Below, in pieces: positions 8,802 to 18,583 of a stretch of DNA of 64,000 nt (position 1 is its first letter; each line of letters begins with the position of its first letter). The DNA is from Clostridium fallax (GTDB lineage: Bacteria; Bacillota; Clostridia; Clostridiales; Clostridiaceae): NCBI RefSeq assembly GCF_900129365.1, contig NZ_FQVM01000014.1, forward strand, positions 1 to 64,000, read 5' to 3'. Made by a program: the position numbers and the translations under genes. A model generated the notes under the pieces. The model saw only the letters and a program-made list of their open reading frames with translations, did no database searches and was not told the DNA's origin.

Positions 8802-10178
8802 TTAAAGCCTAATAGCTGCCTCATTAGCTAATGAGCTTCTTTCACATTCTTCATATTTTAATGTTATTTGAAAACAAATAGAACTTCCCTTCATTTTTTC
8901 AGAAGCATAACATAATCCATTAGATCTTGAATCTAGAAAAGCTTGATCTATTTGATCTGGATCACCAATTAAAATTACTTTACTACCTTCTCCAGCCCTT
9001 GTTATTATAGCTTTTACTTGCTTTGGAGTAAGATTTTGGGCTTCATCTATTATAATCCAAGTCTTAACTATGGATCTTCCCCTTAAATAAGCTACTGCCT
9101 CTGTAGTTATTATTTTTCTATCAAATAACTCTTCTATTTTATCATCAAGTTCTTTTTGATTTTTATATCTTTCATTTTCATCTGAATCTACTAATATTTC
9201 TAAATTATCAAAAATAGGTCTCATAAAAGGAGCTATTTTTTCTCGCTCAGAACCTGGTAAGTATCCTATATCCTCATCCATAGTTACATTTGGTCTACAT
9301 ACTAATATTCTTCTATATTTATTGCTAGGATCTTCTAATATATTTTGTAGTCCTGCTGCTAAAGAAAATAGAGTTTTTGCTGTACCAGCAGGACCCTTTA
9401 CAATAACTAAAGGTGCATTTTTAGCATCTGTACATAAACATTCTAACATGAATTTTTGCCCTACATTTCTAGGTGATAAATTTAGTATTTTATGATCTTT
9501 AAATCTTAAAGGAACTATTTTTTTACCATCAAATCTTCCCAATGCAGTTTTTTTGCTATTCATTGTTGAATGAATAATCAAAAATTGATTTATTGTAAGC
9601 TCTGGAGTAATATAGCTTCCTGTATCCTCATGGAAAAAAGTTATATTTTCTTTTTCCATATATTTATTTTTAAAGAAATTATCTAAATTTTCATCAGTAG
9701 CATAAACTTCTATTCTGCCAGTATACTGTTCATCAAAATTTGGAACTACCGATTCGTAAAAATCTTCTACATTTATATTAACTGTGTCAGCTTTTATTCT
9801 CTCAAAAATATCTTTAGTTATTAAAAATACATTTTCCCCATCTTCCTTTAGGGCTACACATACCTGAATTATTCTATTATCTGGTTTTTTTATATCCCAA
9901 GCAGGAGGTATTTTTACATTATAATGATTGGTTTCAACTCTTAGCCTTCCACCGTTAGGTAAATTAACACCTTTTCTTAAATTTCCTTTCTTTCTAAAAT
10001 TATCTAAAATTCTAGCTGCATGTCTTGCATTTACTCCTAAATCATTATTTAACTTTTTAAAGTTATCAAGCTCTTCTAAAACTACTTCTGGAATAACTAC
10101 ATCATTATCTTCAAAAGATAAAAGAGCACTTGGTGAGTAAAGTAAAACATTTGTATCTAATACATATGTTTTTTTCAA
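8802..10178 (-). CDS. PIN domain-PhoH family ATPase (YlaK-like)
   Basis: 458 residues, two domains. Seen: an N-terminal PIN nuclease domain starting YVLDTNVLLYSP (Asp8) with further acidic residues through residue 140, and a C-terminal PhoH P-loop ATPase with Walker A GPAGTAKT near residue 262, Walker B IIDEAQNLTP near residue 378 and the sensor segment ILIGDPDQID. Known: PIN-PhoH proteins couple an RNA nuclease fold to an ATPase and act in RNA metabolism; exact substrates vary. The start codon is TTG, eight bases after GGGAGG; no in-frame ATG fits better. A single-gene unit. Confidence 0.9.
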   Translation of the reverse strand: MKKTYVLDTNVLLYSPSALLSFEDNDVVIPEVVLEELDNFKKLNNDLGVNARHAARILDNFRKKGNLRKGVNLPNGGRLRVETNHYNVKIPPAWDIKKPDNRIIQVCVALKEDGENVFLITKDIFERIKADTVNINVEDFYESVVPNFDEQYTGRIEVYATDENLDNFFKNKYMEKENITFFHEDTGSYITPELTINQFLIIHSTMNSKKTALGRFDGKKIVPLRFKDHKILNLSPRNVGQKFMLECLCTDAKNAPLVIVKGPAGTAKTLFSLAAGLQNILEDPSNKYRRILVCRPNVTMDEDIGYLPGSEREKIAPFMRPIFDNLEILVDSDENERYKNQKELDDKIEELFDRKIITTEAVAYLRGRSIVKTWIIIDEAQNLTPKQVKAIITRAGEGSKVILIGDPDQIDQAFLDSRSNGLCYASEKMKGSSICFQITLKYEECERSSLANEAAIRL

Positions 10179-10322
10179 ACTTATAACCTCCCTTACTTTC
10201 TTAATGTCTCTTTAATATTAAATTCTTTATAAATTATATGATTAGATTTATTCCTTTAAAACTTAAATTTCCAATAGTTTTTCTTTAAATAATATTTTTT
10301 TATTTATTTTTATTAAAAATAG

Positions 10323-10365
10323 ATAAAGACTAAATTTTGCTTCTCACAATTAATTTAGTCTTTAT
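10323..10365 (-). terminator. Terminator-like hairpin upstream of LCP gene end
   Basis: ATAAAGACTAAATT (10323-10336) pairs perfectly with AATTTAGTCTTTAT (10352-10365). On the minus strand the tail reads CTATTTTTAAT. It lies between the LCP gene stop and the PhoH gene start, so it ends the LCP transcript. Confidence 0.75.
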
Positions 10366-10406
10366 AAAAATCATTAATTAAAAATATAATTTTATTTTTA
10401 TATTAT

Positions 10407-11342
10407 TTAGTTTTCATATATAAATTTATTAATTATTTCAGAGTTTTTTTCTTTATCCATTAGTATAACCCATTTACCTTTATATAGTTTGCCTTCACTG
10501 TACTCTTTCGTAGGTATTTGTATTTGCTCTATATTAGAATCATTTATTTTATAGGCAAAATATAAATATTTTAATAAGGTAACAGGTTCTATATTAGTCT
10601 GTATATTTTCTAAAGCAGTGGATATTAATGAAGGATACTCTATAGGATTTATATTTTTTAGCTTTTCAAATAATAGCTTTAAAACCCTTCTTTGCCTTTC
10701 ATCTCTTTCATAAATCCCATCTCCAACTTTTCTTATTCTTGCATAAGCTAAGGTTTGTTGCCCATCTAAAATTTGTCTTCCTCTCTTTTCTAACTTTTTA
10801 GATTTTTCTTCATTAAATTCTCCGATATACTTATTTATCTCTTTTATCTCATAGTCCTTTACCTCTATTTCCACTCCACCTAGCTTATCTATAACTTCTT
10901 CAAAGCCCCAAAAGTTAATTTCTATGTATTTATCTATTTTTATATTTAAATTTCTATATATAGTATCACAGAGTAAATTAGCTCCTCCAAAAGAGTATGC
11001 ACTATTTATCTTATCCTTATCATGATTATAAATATCTACATAAGTATCTCTTAAAATAGATGTTAGTTTAATTTTATTATTTTTATTATCCAAAGTTCCA
11101 ATTATTATACTATCTGCTCTTCCTCTCTCACTTTCTTCTCTTTTATCTGTACCTATTAATAATATATTTATTGTATCTTCCTTTTCCTTTAAATTTTCTT
11201 CCTTTAAATCTTCTTTTATTTCCTTAAAATCTATATTATCTTCTTTATAGGTTAAAGTTTTTATATTTTTATACATATATATGGATATAAGTGCTATTAT
11301 ACTTATTATAAGGATAATTATTAATTTTACATATTTTTTCAT
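10407..11342 (-). CDS. LCP family protein (LytR-CpsA-Psr wall polymer ligase)
   Basis: 311 residues. Seen: a short cytoplasmic tail, a transmembrane helix (about residues 7-25), and an LCP domain with INILLIGTDKRE near residue 58, then RADSIIIGTLD, LRDTYVDIYN and HDKDKINSAYSFGG. The later signature LDGQQTLAYARIRKVGDGIYERDERQRRV follows near residue 190. The conserved Arg and Asp residues that hold the lipid pyrophosphate are present. Known: LCP enzymes transfer teichoic acids or capsule from lipid carrier to peptidoglycan outside the membrane. AGGTGAT lies seven bases before the ATG. A single-gene unit. Confidence 0.92.
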   Translation of the reverse strand: MKKYVKLIIILIISIIALISIYMYKNIKTLTYKEDNIDFKEIKEDLKEENLKEKEDTINILLIGTDKREESERGRADSIIIGTLDNKNNKIKLTSILRDTYVDIYNHDKDKINSAYSFGGANLLCDTIYRNLNIKIDKYIEINFWGFEEVIDKLGGVEIEVKDYEIKEINKYIGEFNEEKSKKLEKRGRQILDGQQTLAYARIRKVGDGIYERDERQRRVLKLLFEKLKNINPIEYPSLISTALENIQTNIEPVTLLKYLYFAYKINDSNIEQIQIPTKEYSEGKLYKGKWVILMDKEKNSEIINKFIYEN

Positions 11343-11559
11343 ATGATCACCTAAAATCTTATTTTAATATTAATTATTTATTAAAAAAACACTAAATAAA
11401 GATAATTTATATATATTATTTATAAAGTTATTAAACTTTATTCTTATTCACACAAAATTCATATATATATATTTTATAAACTACTTATATTTTTTTTCAT
11501 TTTAATATATAATCAATTTTGTTATTTTGATAATAAATATGTATTGGAGGTATGCAGAA

Positions 11560-12462
11560 GTGGATATTAATATAATAGGAGTTCCTATTTATTATGGATG
11601 TGATAGAAAAGGCGTAGAAAATGGCCCAAATAAATTAAGAGAGAAAGGTTTAATATCCATACTTAGCCAAAATTCCTTAAATAAGGTTTTTGACTTTGGT
11701 AATTTAAATGTAGAAATAGTAAGTGAAGATAAAAAATATGAAAATCATAATAAAATGAAATATTTATCTCCAATTACAGAATTAAATAAAAACTTAGCTC
11801 ATATTGTTTATAGCTCTCTTAAGGGTGGTTCTTTTCCTTTTGTAGTAGGCGGAGATCATTCTCTAGGTCTTGGAAGCCTAGCAGGTGCTTCTAAATATTT
11901 TAAAGATGACCTTGCTGTAATTTGGGTAGATGCCCATGGTGATATAAATACTTTTGACTCTTCTCCTAGCGGTAATGTTCATGGAATGCCTTTAGCAGCT
12001 TCTATGGGATTTGGATATAAAGACTTAACAAATCTTTATTTTCATGGAAGAAAAATAGATCCTAAAAAGGTATTTATTATTTGTGCTAGAGATTTAGATG
12101 AAGGAGAACAATCTTTAATAAAAAATGAAGGTTTAAATGTATGGTCAACTAATTACATACAAAATATTGGTGTAGAAGCTTTAATGGATGAAGTTTACAA
12201 GAAATTAGATGAAATAAAAGTTAATAATATTCATTTAAGCTTTGATATAGATTGTTTAGATTCATCCTTAGTTCCTGGAACAGGTACTCCTGTTGATTCT
12301 GGTATGAATTTTAATGAAGTAAAAAAAATATTAGAAAAAATATTAGAAACTAAAAAAGTAAGATCTATGGATTTTGTAGAATTTAATCCTGAAATTGATA
12401 AAGATAATATAACTTTAAATAACTGCCTAGATATGTTAAAAGTTATAGGCAATAATTTATAA
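11560..12462 (+). CDS. Arginase (ureohydrolase family)
   Basis: 300 residues. Hydrolyses arginine to ornithine and urea using two Mn ions. Seen: metal motifs GGDHSLGLG near residue 91, DAHGDIN near residue 117 and SFDIDCLD near residue 220. The SGNVHGMPLAA segment near residue 130 is typical of arginases rather than agmatinases or formiminoglutamases. I place the start at GTG 11560, nine bases after TTGGAGG. The reading frame extends 11 codons further, but that would put the ribosome site inside the gene. It is a single-gene unit with its own terminator. Substrate assignment as arginase is likely but rests on motif recognition. Confidence 0.85.
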   Translation: MDINIIGVPIYYGCDRKGVENGPNKLREKGLISILSQNSLNKVFDFGNLNVEIVSEDKKYENHNKMKYLSPITELNKNLAHIVYSSLKGGSFPFVVGGDHSLGLGSLAGASKYFKDDLAVIWVDAHGDINTFDSSPSGNVHGMPLAASMGFGYKDLTNLYFHGRKIDPKKVFIICARDLDEGEQSLIKNEGLNVWSTNYIQNIGVEALMDEVYKKLDEIKVNNIHLSFDIDCLDSSLVPGTGTPVDSGMNFNEVKKILEKILETKKVRSMDFVEFNPEIDKDNITLNNCLDMLKVIGNNL

Positions 12463-12490
12463 AATCTCAGCTTTCTGAGATTTTTTTACT
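12461..12490 (+). terminator. Terminator of the arginase gene
   Basis: AATCTCAG / CTGAGATT hairpin with a short loop and a T7 tail, starting at the stop codon. Confidence 0.88.
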
Positions 12491-12549
12491 ATATTTTAAT
12501 ACTCTTTTGTATTATCATATAAATATAGCTTATTATAGGAGGATACATA

Positions 12550-13164
12550 ATGAAGTTATTGTTTTTTGATACTGAAACAACAAGCATAAGACCTGGTAGT
12601 ATATGCCAACTTAGTTATATAATCGTTGATTCTTCAACTAAACCTCAAAGCACTATAGGTAGAAATTTCTTCTTTTCTGTAGATGAGATGGATCCTTCTG
12701 CTGAACAAATTCATGGATTTTCAATAGAAAAGCTTTATGAACTTAGTGAAGGTAAATACTTTGAAGATTTAATTGATGATTTTTATAATGATTTTTTAAC
12801 TGCTGATTTTGTTATTGGTCATAATGTTAATTTTGATATAAAATTTTTAAAACATCAACTTTTCTCTATGGGTGATGATTATGAACCTAAACATACTTTT
12901 TGTACAATGAATTATTATAAAGATATATGCAAACTTCTTAGGCCTAACGGGGATTATAAAAATCCAAAATTAGAAGAAGTAGTTAAATTCTTAAATATAT
13001 CTAAAGAGCAAATATCTGAAACTGCTGATAAATTATTTAAAGGCAGTGGAAATTATCATGATGCAAGATTTGATACTGCAGCTACTTATCTTATAGTTGT
13101 GGAAGGAATTAAAAAAGGGTTTATTAAACCAAAATTTTTTACAAATCAATTAATTAATTCTTAA
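12550..13164 (+). CDS. DEDDh 3'-5' exonuclease (DnaQ/PolC exonuclease-like)
   Basis: 204 residues, a stand-alone exonuclease domain. Seen: Exo I FFDTETTS (Asp7, Glu9), Exo II GHNVNFDIKFL near residue 95, and Exo III YHDARFDTAATY near residue 178 with the His and Asp of the DEDDh type. Known: these remove nucleotides from DNA or RNA 3' ends and act in repair, proofreading or RNA turnover. No polymerase domain is attached. The ATG has AGGAGG eight bases upstream. It is probably a separate transcript, since terminators lie on both sides. Confidence 0.9.
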   Translation: MKLLFFDTETTSIRPGSICQLSYIIVDSSTKPQSTIGRNFFFSVDEMDPSAEQIHGFSIEKLYELSEGKYFEDLIDDFYNDFLTADFVIGHNVNFDIKFLKHQLFSMGDDYEPKHTFCTMNYYKDICKLLRPNGDYKNPKLEEVVKFLNISKEQISETADKLFKGSGNYHDARFDTAATYLIVVEGIKKGFIKPKFFTNQLINS

Positions 13165-13184
13165 AATTTAATATTAAACTCTCT

Positions 13185-13222
13185 AAAGAAGCTTTCTATT
13201 TTCTTAGGAATGCTTCTTTTTT
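13185..13222 (+). terminator. Terminator of the DEDDh exonuclease gene
   Basis: AAAGAAGC (13185-13192) pairs with GCTTCTTT (13212-13219), followed by more T residues. Confidence 0.85.
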
Positions 13223-13400
13223 GGTTTATAATAAAAATTGTATTTATTTAATAATTATAGGAATTAATTTCTTCTATAATTTTTATGTTTTTAACAAACT
13301 AATTTTTATTTTAATGTTATTAAATAAAATAAATATTATTTTAATAAAATTTATATAAATTCGTTAAAATAATAATAAATAACTTTTTACATTTTCCATC

Positions 13401-13428
13401 TTGTTTTTATATATTTTTCTGTTATAAT
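13401..13428 (+). promoter_or_regulatory. Probable promoter of the rubredoxin gene
   Basis: TTGTTT (13401-13406), a 16-base spacer and TATAAT (13423-13428), with the extended -10 dinucleotide TG one base before the -10 box. The rest of the 330-base gap before rubredoxin holds only the upstream terminator and AT-rich DNA. Confidence 0.65.
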
Positions 13429-13496
13429 TATTATTGTAATTAAGAAAGAATAATTATTACTTAACAGATTATTTGAATATACAGGAGGTACTTATT

Positions 13497-13661
13497 ATGA
13501 AAAAATATGTTTGTGATGTTTGCGGTTATATATACGATCCAGAGCTAGGAGATCCAGATAACGGCGTAGAACCTGGAACAGCATTTGAAAATTTACCTGA
13601 AGATTGGGTTTGTCCTCTTTGCTTCGTTGGTAAAGATGAATTTTCAGTAGTTGAAGAATAA
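13497..13661 (+). CDS. Rubredoxin
   Basis: A 54-residue iron protein. Seen: two CxxC knuckles (Cys6, Cys9 and Cys39, Cys42) that bind one Fe, with the conserved GYIYDPELGDPDNG and LPEDWVCPLC segments. The second knuckle is followed by Phe (CPLCFVG) where Gly is more usual. Known: rubredoxins pass single electrons, in clostridia often to oxygen- and peroxide-detoxifying proteins. I place the start at 13497 because AGGAGG is eight bases upstream; an in-frame ATG eight codons earlier has no ribosome site. Monocistronic, with its own promoter and terminator. Confidence 0.97.
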   Translation: MKKYVCDVCGYIYDPELGDPDNGVEPGTAFENLPEDWVCPLCFVGKDEFSVVEE

Positions 13662-13679
13662 TTTAATAATCCTTTAAAT

Positions 13680-13716
13680 ATAGACCTAAAAGTATTAGGT
13701 CTATATATTTTTTTAT
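13680..13716 (+). terminator. Terminator of the rubredoxin gene
   Basis: ATAGACCTAA / TTAGGTCTAT, a perfect 10-bp stem with a 5-base loop, followed by a long T-rich tail. Confidence 0.92.
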
Positions 13717-13743
13717 TTTAAATATTACTATCTTAAAAATAAA

Positions 13744-13778
13744 AAAAATAAGAAGACTATATAGTCTTCTTATTTTTT
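13744..13778. terminator. Palindromic terminator after pflA
   Basis: AAATAAGAAGACTAT / ATAGTCTTCTTATTT is a perfect palindrome with U-tracts on both strands. It lies 57 bases past the pflA stop on the minus strand and faces the rubredoxin transcript from the other side. Confidence 0.82.
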
Positions 13779-13834
13779 ATCTTTTTATTAAATTTTTAAT
13801 AAACTTTATAATATAGTTAAGTTTTAGCTATAAT

Positions 13835-14557
13835 TTATATTTTCATAATATAATCTTTTAATTTTTTTTCTATTTCTTTTGTTTTATCTTTATCCATAGC
13901 AGGAATACCTTCTAACCTATAAGGTACTCTAAGCTCTTTAAATTTATTTACTCCAAGTAAATGGTATGGTAATAATTCTATTTTTTCTACATTATTTATA
14001 TTTTTTATTATTGATGCTAACTTTTTTATGTGGTTATCTCCATCTGTTACTCCTGGTACAACTACATGTCTTATCCAAAACTTTTTCCCCATAGAATTTG
14101 CTATTTCAAGAAATTTTTCTGATTCTTTCATATCTCTTAAAGTAAGGTTTTTAAAGGACTCTTTATCACTATGTTTTAAATCAAATAATATTAAATCAAC
14201 ATATTTTAATATTTCTTCATATCCGCCTACTCCACATCCAGCAGTATCTAAAACTGTATGAACACCATTTTTTTTGCATAGTTTTAATGTTTCTAGCAAA
14301 AATTCTTTTTGAAGTAAAGGCTCTCCTCCTGAGAAAGTAACTCCTCCATTACCTTTTGAAAAATAAGGTTTAAATCTTAATATTCTTTTAACAAGATCTT
14401 CTGGAGTAAATTCATTACCTCCTTCAAGATTCCATGTATCTACATTATGACAATATGCACATCTTAAGTTACATCCTTGAAAAAATACTACTACTCTAAC
14501 ACCTGGTCCATCTACTAGCCCCATTGATTCTATAGAATGTATTCTTCCTTTTATCAT
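13835..14557 (-). CDS. pflA: Pyruvate formate-lyase activating enzyme (radical SAM)
   Basis: 240 residues. Uses SAM and a 4Fe-4S cluster to place the glycyl radical on PflB. Seen: CxxxCxxC as CNLRCAYC (Cys29, Cys33, Cys36), the GGEP-type motif FSGGEPLLQ near residue 78, and the SAM-binding segment HTVLDTAGCG. The start codon follows the pflB stop after one base and only a weak ribosome site (GAAAG) is present, so translation is probably coupled to pflB. Cytoplasmic. Confidence 0.96.
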   Translation of the reverse strand: MIKGRIHSIESMGLVDGPGVRVVVFFQGCNLRCAYCHNVDTWNLEGGNEFTPEDLVKRILRFKPYFSKGNGGVTFSGGEPLLQKEFLLETLKLCKKNGVHTVLDTAGCGVGGYEEILKYVDLILFDLKHSDKESFKNLTLRDMKESEKFLEIANSMGKKFWIRHVVVPGVTDGDNHIKKLASIIKNINNVEKIELLPYHLLGVNKFKELRVPYRLEGIPAMDKDKTKEIEKKLKDYIMKI

Positions 14558-14558
14558 A

Positions 14559-16784
14559 TTAAAGACTTTCGTGGAAAGTTCTGCTTATTACTTCTAATTG
14601 TTGCTCCTTTGTTAATCTAACAAAGTTAACAGCATATCCTGAAACTCTTATTGTTAGTGATGGATACTTTTCTGGATTGTTCATAGCATCTATTAATGTT
14701 TCTCTGTTAAACACATTTACATTTAAGTGATGAGCCCCTTGAACAAAATAACCATCTAATATTGTAACAAGATTATTTACTCTGCTTTCCATTTCCTTTC
14801 CTAAAGCATCTGGTACTATTGAGAATGTATTTGAAACACCATCTTCACAGCAAGGAACATATGGTATTTTAGCTACTGAATTTAGTGATGCTAGAGCTCC
14901 ATTTTTATCTCTTCCATGCATTGGATTTGCTCCTGGTGCTAGAGGCTCTCCTTTTTTTCTTCCGTCTGGTGTTGTACCAGTTTTTTTACCATATACAACA
15001 TTTGAAGTTATTGTAAGAATTGATAATGTATGCTTTGCATTTCTATATAATGGATGTTTCTTTAATTCCTTAGAGAATTTATCCACAATCATAACTGCTA
15101 AATCATCTACTCTATCGTCATCATTACCGTATGTTGGGAAGTCTCCAAAACTTTCAAAATCTACAGCTATACCATTTTCTCTTATAACCTTAACTTTTCC
15201 ATATTTTATTGCACTTAATGAATCTGCTGCTACAGAAAGACCTGCTATACCAAAAGCCATAAGTCTTCCAACTGAAGTATCATGTAATGCCATTTGACCT
15301 GCTTCATAAGCATATTTATCATGCATATAATGAATTACATTCATTGTATCTACATAAAGCTTCGCTACCTTTTCTAAAACCTTAAAATAGTTATCTTTAA
15401 CTTTATTAATATCTAAAATTTCATCATTAATAGGCTCAATTCCTTCTATTACTTTGATACCTTTCTTTTCATCAACTCCACCATTTATAGCATAAAGTAA
15501 TGCTTTTGCAACATTACATCTAGCTCCAAAGAACTGCATTTGCTTTCCAACTTTCATTGCAGATACACAGCAAGCTATAGCGTAATCATCACCATAAACT
15601 GGTCTCATAACTTCGTCATTTTCATATTGAATTGAGTCTGTTAATATTGACATCTCTGCACAGTACTTTTTAAAGTTTTCTGGAAGTTTATCTGACCATA
15701 AAACTGTCATATTAGGCTCCGGTGCTGATCCTAAGTTTATTAATGTATGAAGATATCTAAATGAGTTTTTAGTTACAAGTGGTTTACCATTTATTCCAAC
15801 TCCTCCTATTGATTCAGTAACCCAAGTTGGATCTCCTGCAAATAACTCATTATATTCTGGAGTTCTTAAGTGTCTTACTAATCTTAATTTAATTATAAAT
15901 TGATCTATAATCTCTTGAGCTTCTTCCTCTGTTATAACTCCATTTTCTAAGTCTCTTTCTATATATATATCTAAGAAGGTACTAGTTCTTCCTAAGGACA
16001 TTGCAGCTCCATTATTTTCTTTTACAGCAGCTAAATATCCCATATATACCCATTGTACCGCTTCTCTGGCATTAGATGCTGGCTTTGATAAATCAACTCC
16101 ATATTTTAATGCCATAGATTTTATTTTTTCTAAAGCTCTAATTTGCTCTGAAACTTCTTCTCTTAATCTTATTAGTTCATCTAGTAAATCACCTTTTAAG
16201 TTATCTAAATCTTCTTTCTTTTTTTCTATTAAGTAATCTATACCATAAAGAGCTATTCTTCTATAGTCACCTATTATTCTTCCTCTTCCATATGCATCAG
16301 GAAGTCCTGTTAAAAGGCCAGCTGTTCTTGCAAGTCTTGTTTCCTTTGTATATGCATCAAAAACACCTTCATTATGTGTTTTTCTATATGCCGGAAAATA
16401 CTTTTCTATATCCTTATCCATTTCATACCCATAGTCTTTAAGAGAGTTTTGAACCATTCTCCATCCACCCCATGGATTTACTATTCTCTTTAATGGAGCA
16501 TCAGTTTGAAGTCCTACTATAACTTCATTTTCCTTATCTATATATCCCGGTTCATAGTTATCTATACCAGAAACTCTATCTGTTGCAACATCTATTATTC
16601 CTTTTTCTATTTCTTTTACTATTAAATTACTAGCTTTTTCCCATACTTTCTTAGTTTTTCCTGAAATTGGTGCTAAAAAGTCTTTACTTCCTTCATATAA
16701 TTTATAGTTCTTTTGAATAAAACCTCTTACATCAATTTGTTCTTTCCAATTACCTTCTTTAAAGCCTTCCCATTGTTTAAACAT
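14559..16784 (-). CDS. pflB: Formate C-acetyltransferase (pyruvate formate-lyase)
   Basis: 741 residues. Converts pyruvate and CoA to acetyl-CoA and formate during fermentation. Seen: the adjacent catalytic cysteines in ACCVSAMKVG (a little past residue 400) and the glycyl radical loop RVSGYAVNF near residue 716. The N-terminus starts FKQWEGFKEGNWKEQIDVR as in authentic PflB, not the glycerol dehydratase-like relatives. AGGAGG precedes the ATG. It is the first gene of a two-gene operon with pflA. The 170 bases upstream are AT-rich and must hold the promoter; I could not assign one firmly. Confidence 0.97.
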   Translation of the reverse strand: MFKQWEGFKEGNWKEQIDVRGFIQKNYKLYEGSKDFLAPISGKTKKVWEKASNLIVKEIEKGIIDVATDRVSGIDNYEPGYIDKENEVIVGLQTDAPLKRIVNPWGGWRMVQNSLKDYGYEMDKDIEKYFPAYRKTHNEGVFDAYTKETRLARTAGLLTGLPDAYGRGRIIGDYRRIALYGIDYLIEKKKEDLDNLKGDLLDELIRLREEVSEQIRALEKIKSMALKYGVDLSKPASNAREAVQWVYMGYLAAVKENNGAAMSLGRTSTFLDIYIERDLENGVITEEEAQEIIDQFIIKLRLVRHLRTPEYNELFAGDPTWVTESIGGVGINGKPLVTKNSFRYLHTLINLGSAPEPNMTVLWSDKLPENFKKYCAEMSILTDSIQYENDEVMRPVYGDDYAIACCVSAMKVGKQMQFFGARCNVAKALLYAINGGVDEKKGIKVIEGIEPINDEILDINKVKDNYFKVLEKVAKLYVDTMNVIHYMHDKYAYEAGQMALHDTSVGRLMAFGIAGLSVAADSLSAIKYGKVKVIRENGIAVDFESFGDFPTYGNDDDRVDDLAVMIVDKFSKELKKHPLYRNAKHTLSILTITSNVVYGKKTGTTPDGRKKGEPLAPGANPMHGRDKNGALASLNSVAKIPYVPCCEDGVSNTFSIVPDALGKEMESRVNNLVTILDGYFVQGAHHLNVNVFNRETLIDAMNNPEKYPSLTIRVSGYAVNFVRLTKEQQLEVISRTFHESL

Positions 16785-16951
16785 CTTAGTCCTCCTTATA
16801 GCAATTTTATCTATAAAATTTTTCTATTATTTATTTATTTGCATTTTTAGTATTTATGAACTATTTACTGCTCATTATTAATAATACATTAATATTAATA
16901 ATATATTTATAAATATTATCAAATATTTTTTAAAATATTACTTATTTCGTC

Positions 16952-16987
16952 AAAAAAAGAAGATAAACCTAAAAGTTTACCCTCTTA
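16952..16987 (-). terminator. Terminator of the pyrimidine operon (after pyrE)
   Basis: On the minus strand, AAGAGGGTAAAC pairs with GTTTATCTTCTT (including G-U pairs), then a T7 run. It lies about 45 bases after the pyrE stop. Confidence 0.85.
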
Positions 16988-17031
16988 CTTTAACATACTA
17001 TTTAATAGTTTTTAATAAGGAATTTATACCA

Positions 17032-17598
17032 TTATTTTATATTTCTACTACCTGGTTTTATATAGGGTTTTCCTTCCTTGCATAAAGGACAATCTTTTGG
17101 ATCATAACTTTCTATATTAAGTTTTACTGCGCTATACATTGGATAGTCAGTAACCTTTTCAGATGTTCTATCTACTATACAAATCACTGCTACAACTACT
17201 CCACCTTGCTTCTCTATTACCTTCGCTGCTTCTTTAAAAGACTTTCCTGTAGTTACTACATCTTCTGTAATTATAACTTTTTGTCCTGGATTTATTTTAA
17301 ATCCTCTTCTTAAAGTCATTTCTCCATTTTCTCTCTCTGTAAATATAGCTGGTTTTCCTAATTGTCTTCCTAATTCATAAGCTACTATTACTCCCCCCAT
17401 AGCAGGTCCTACTACTAAATCACATTCTATATTATCTTTTTCAAGTTTTTCTTTAACAACCTTCAACACTTTTTCTGCCTTATCTGGATATTGAAGTAGC
17501 TTTGCACATTGACAATATCTGTTACTATGTCTTCCTGATGATAATAAAAAATGTCCCTCAAGCAATGCCTCTGATTCCTTTAATATATCTATAACCAT
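17032..17598 (-). CDS. pyrE: Orotate phosphoribosyltransferase
   Basis: 188 residues. Joins orotate to PRPP to give OMP. Seen: the PRPP-binding loop VIITEDVVTTGKSFKEAA near residue 112 and the flexible-loop region ERENGEMTLRRGF near residue 88. The C-terminus has extra cysteines (CPLCKEG) that are seen in clostridial PyrE proteins. AGGAGG precedes the ATG. It is the last gene of the pyr operon, 70 bases after pyrD. Confidence 0.96.
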   Translation of the reverse strand: MVIDILKESEALLEGHFLLSSGRHSNRYCQCAKLLQYPDKAEKVLKVVKEKLEKDNIECDLVVGPAMGGVIVAYELGRQLGKPAIFTERENGEMTLRRGFKINPGQKVIITEDVVTTGKSFKEAAKVIEKQGGVVVAVICIVDRTSEKVTDYPMYSAVKLNIESYDPKDCPLCKEGKPYIKPGSRNIK

Positions 17599-17668
17599 TT
17601 ATAAAATCCTCCTTAAAATAAGTAATTAATCAAATTTTTAAAAATATTTGTTTTTATATTTAATTAAA

Positions 17669-18571
17669 TTATTTTCTCGCTATTCCTACTATTTCATTTA
17701 TATTTTTAATTCCCTCTTTTTTTAAAAAATCTTCCATTTCTTTTATTATTTCTTTACCTGCATAAGGATTTACAAAATTTACAGTTCCAATTTGTACTGC
17801 TGAAGCTCCTGCCATTATAAATTCTATAGCATCTTCTCCATTCATTATTCCTCCTAAACCTATTATGGGTATGTCTACTGCTTTTGAAACTTCATATACC
17901 ATTCTTAAAGCTATAGGTTTAACACAAGGTCCTGATAGTCCAGCAAATATATTATTAAATACAGGTTTTCTTTTTTCTATGTCTATTGCCATTCCCTTTA
18001 CTGTATTTATTAAAGAAAGAGAATCTGCTCCAGCTTCACGACATTTATAAGCCATATCTACTATATCCTCTGCATTAGGAGATAGTTTAACCATTAAAGG
18101 TTTATTTGTAAGTTTTCTAACCTTAGAAACTACATCAAAGGCAACATCTGATTTTATTCCAAAAGCCATTCCACCTGATTTTACATTAGGACACGATATA
18201 TTAAGTTCAATCATGGAAATATCAGTACTATTTAGTTTCTCCACAGCTTTTTCGTAATCCTCAATAGTTCCTCCTCCTACATTTGCTATAATATTTGTAT
18301 TAAGATTTAACATTTTAGGAAGTTCTATTTCTATAAATTTTTCCACACCAGGATTTTGAAGACCTACACTATTCATCATTCCAGAACTTGTTTCATAAAC
18401 CCTAAGTCCTTCATTCCCTTCTTTAGGATTTAAGGTTAATCCTTTAGAACATATTCCACCTAAAATTCCTACATCATAAAAATCTCTATATTCTTCTCCA
18501 AAACCGAAAGTTCCTGAAGCTGCTATTATGGGATTTTTAAATTCTATTCCGTTTATAACTGTCTTTAACAT
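17669..18571 (-). CDS. pyrD: Dihydroorotate dehydrogenase, catalytic subunit (class 1B)
   Basis: 300 residues, FMN enzyme oxidising dihydroorotate to orotate. Seen: IIAASGTFGFGEE, the segment GLQNPGVEKF, and the class 1 active-site loop ELNISCPNVKSGG near residue 133 with Cys as base. The FMN phosphate site IIGLGGIMNGEDAIEF lies near residue 235. It pairs with the adjacent PyrK, which is the mark of the NAD-dependent 1B type. AGAGGTGG precedes the ATG. The gap to pyrK is 12 bases. Confidence 0.96.
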   Translation of the reverse strand: MLKTVINGIEFKNPIIAASGTFGFGEEYRDFYDVGILGGICSKGLTLNPKEGNEGLRVYETSSGMMNSVGLQNPGVEKFIEIELPKMLNLNTNIIANVGGGTIEDYEKAVEKLNSTDISMIELNISCPNVKSGGMAFGIKSDVAFDVVSKVRKLTNKPLMVKLSPNAEDIVDMAYKCREAGADSLSLINTVKGMAIDIEKRKPVFNNIFAGLSGPCVKPIALRMVYEVSKAVDIPIIGLGGIMNGEDAIEFIMAGASAVQIGTVNFVNPYAGKEIIKEMEDFLKKEGIKNINEIVGIARK

Positions 18572-18583
18572 AGAACCACCTCT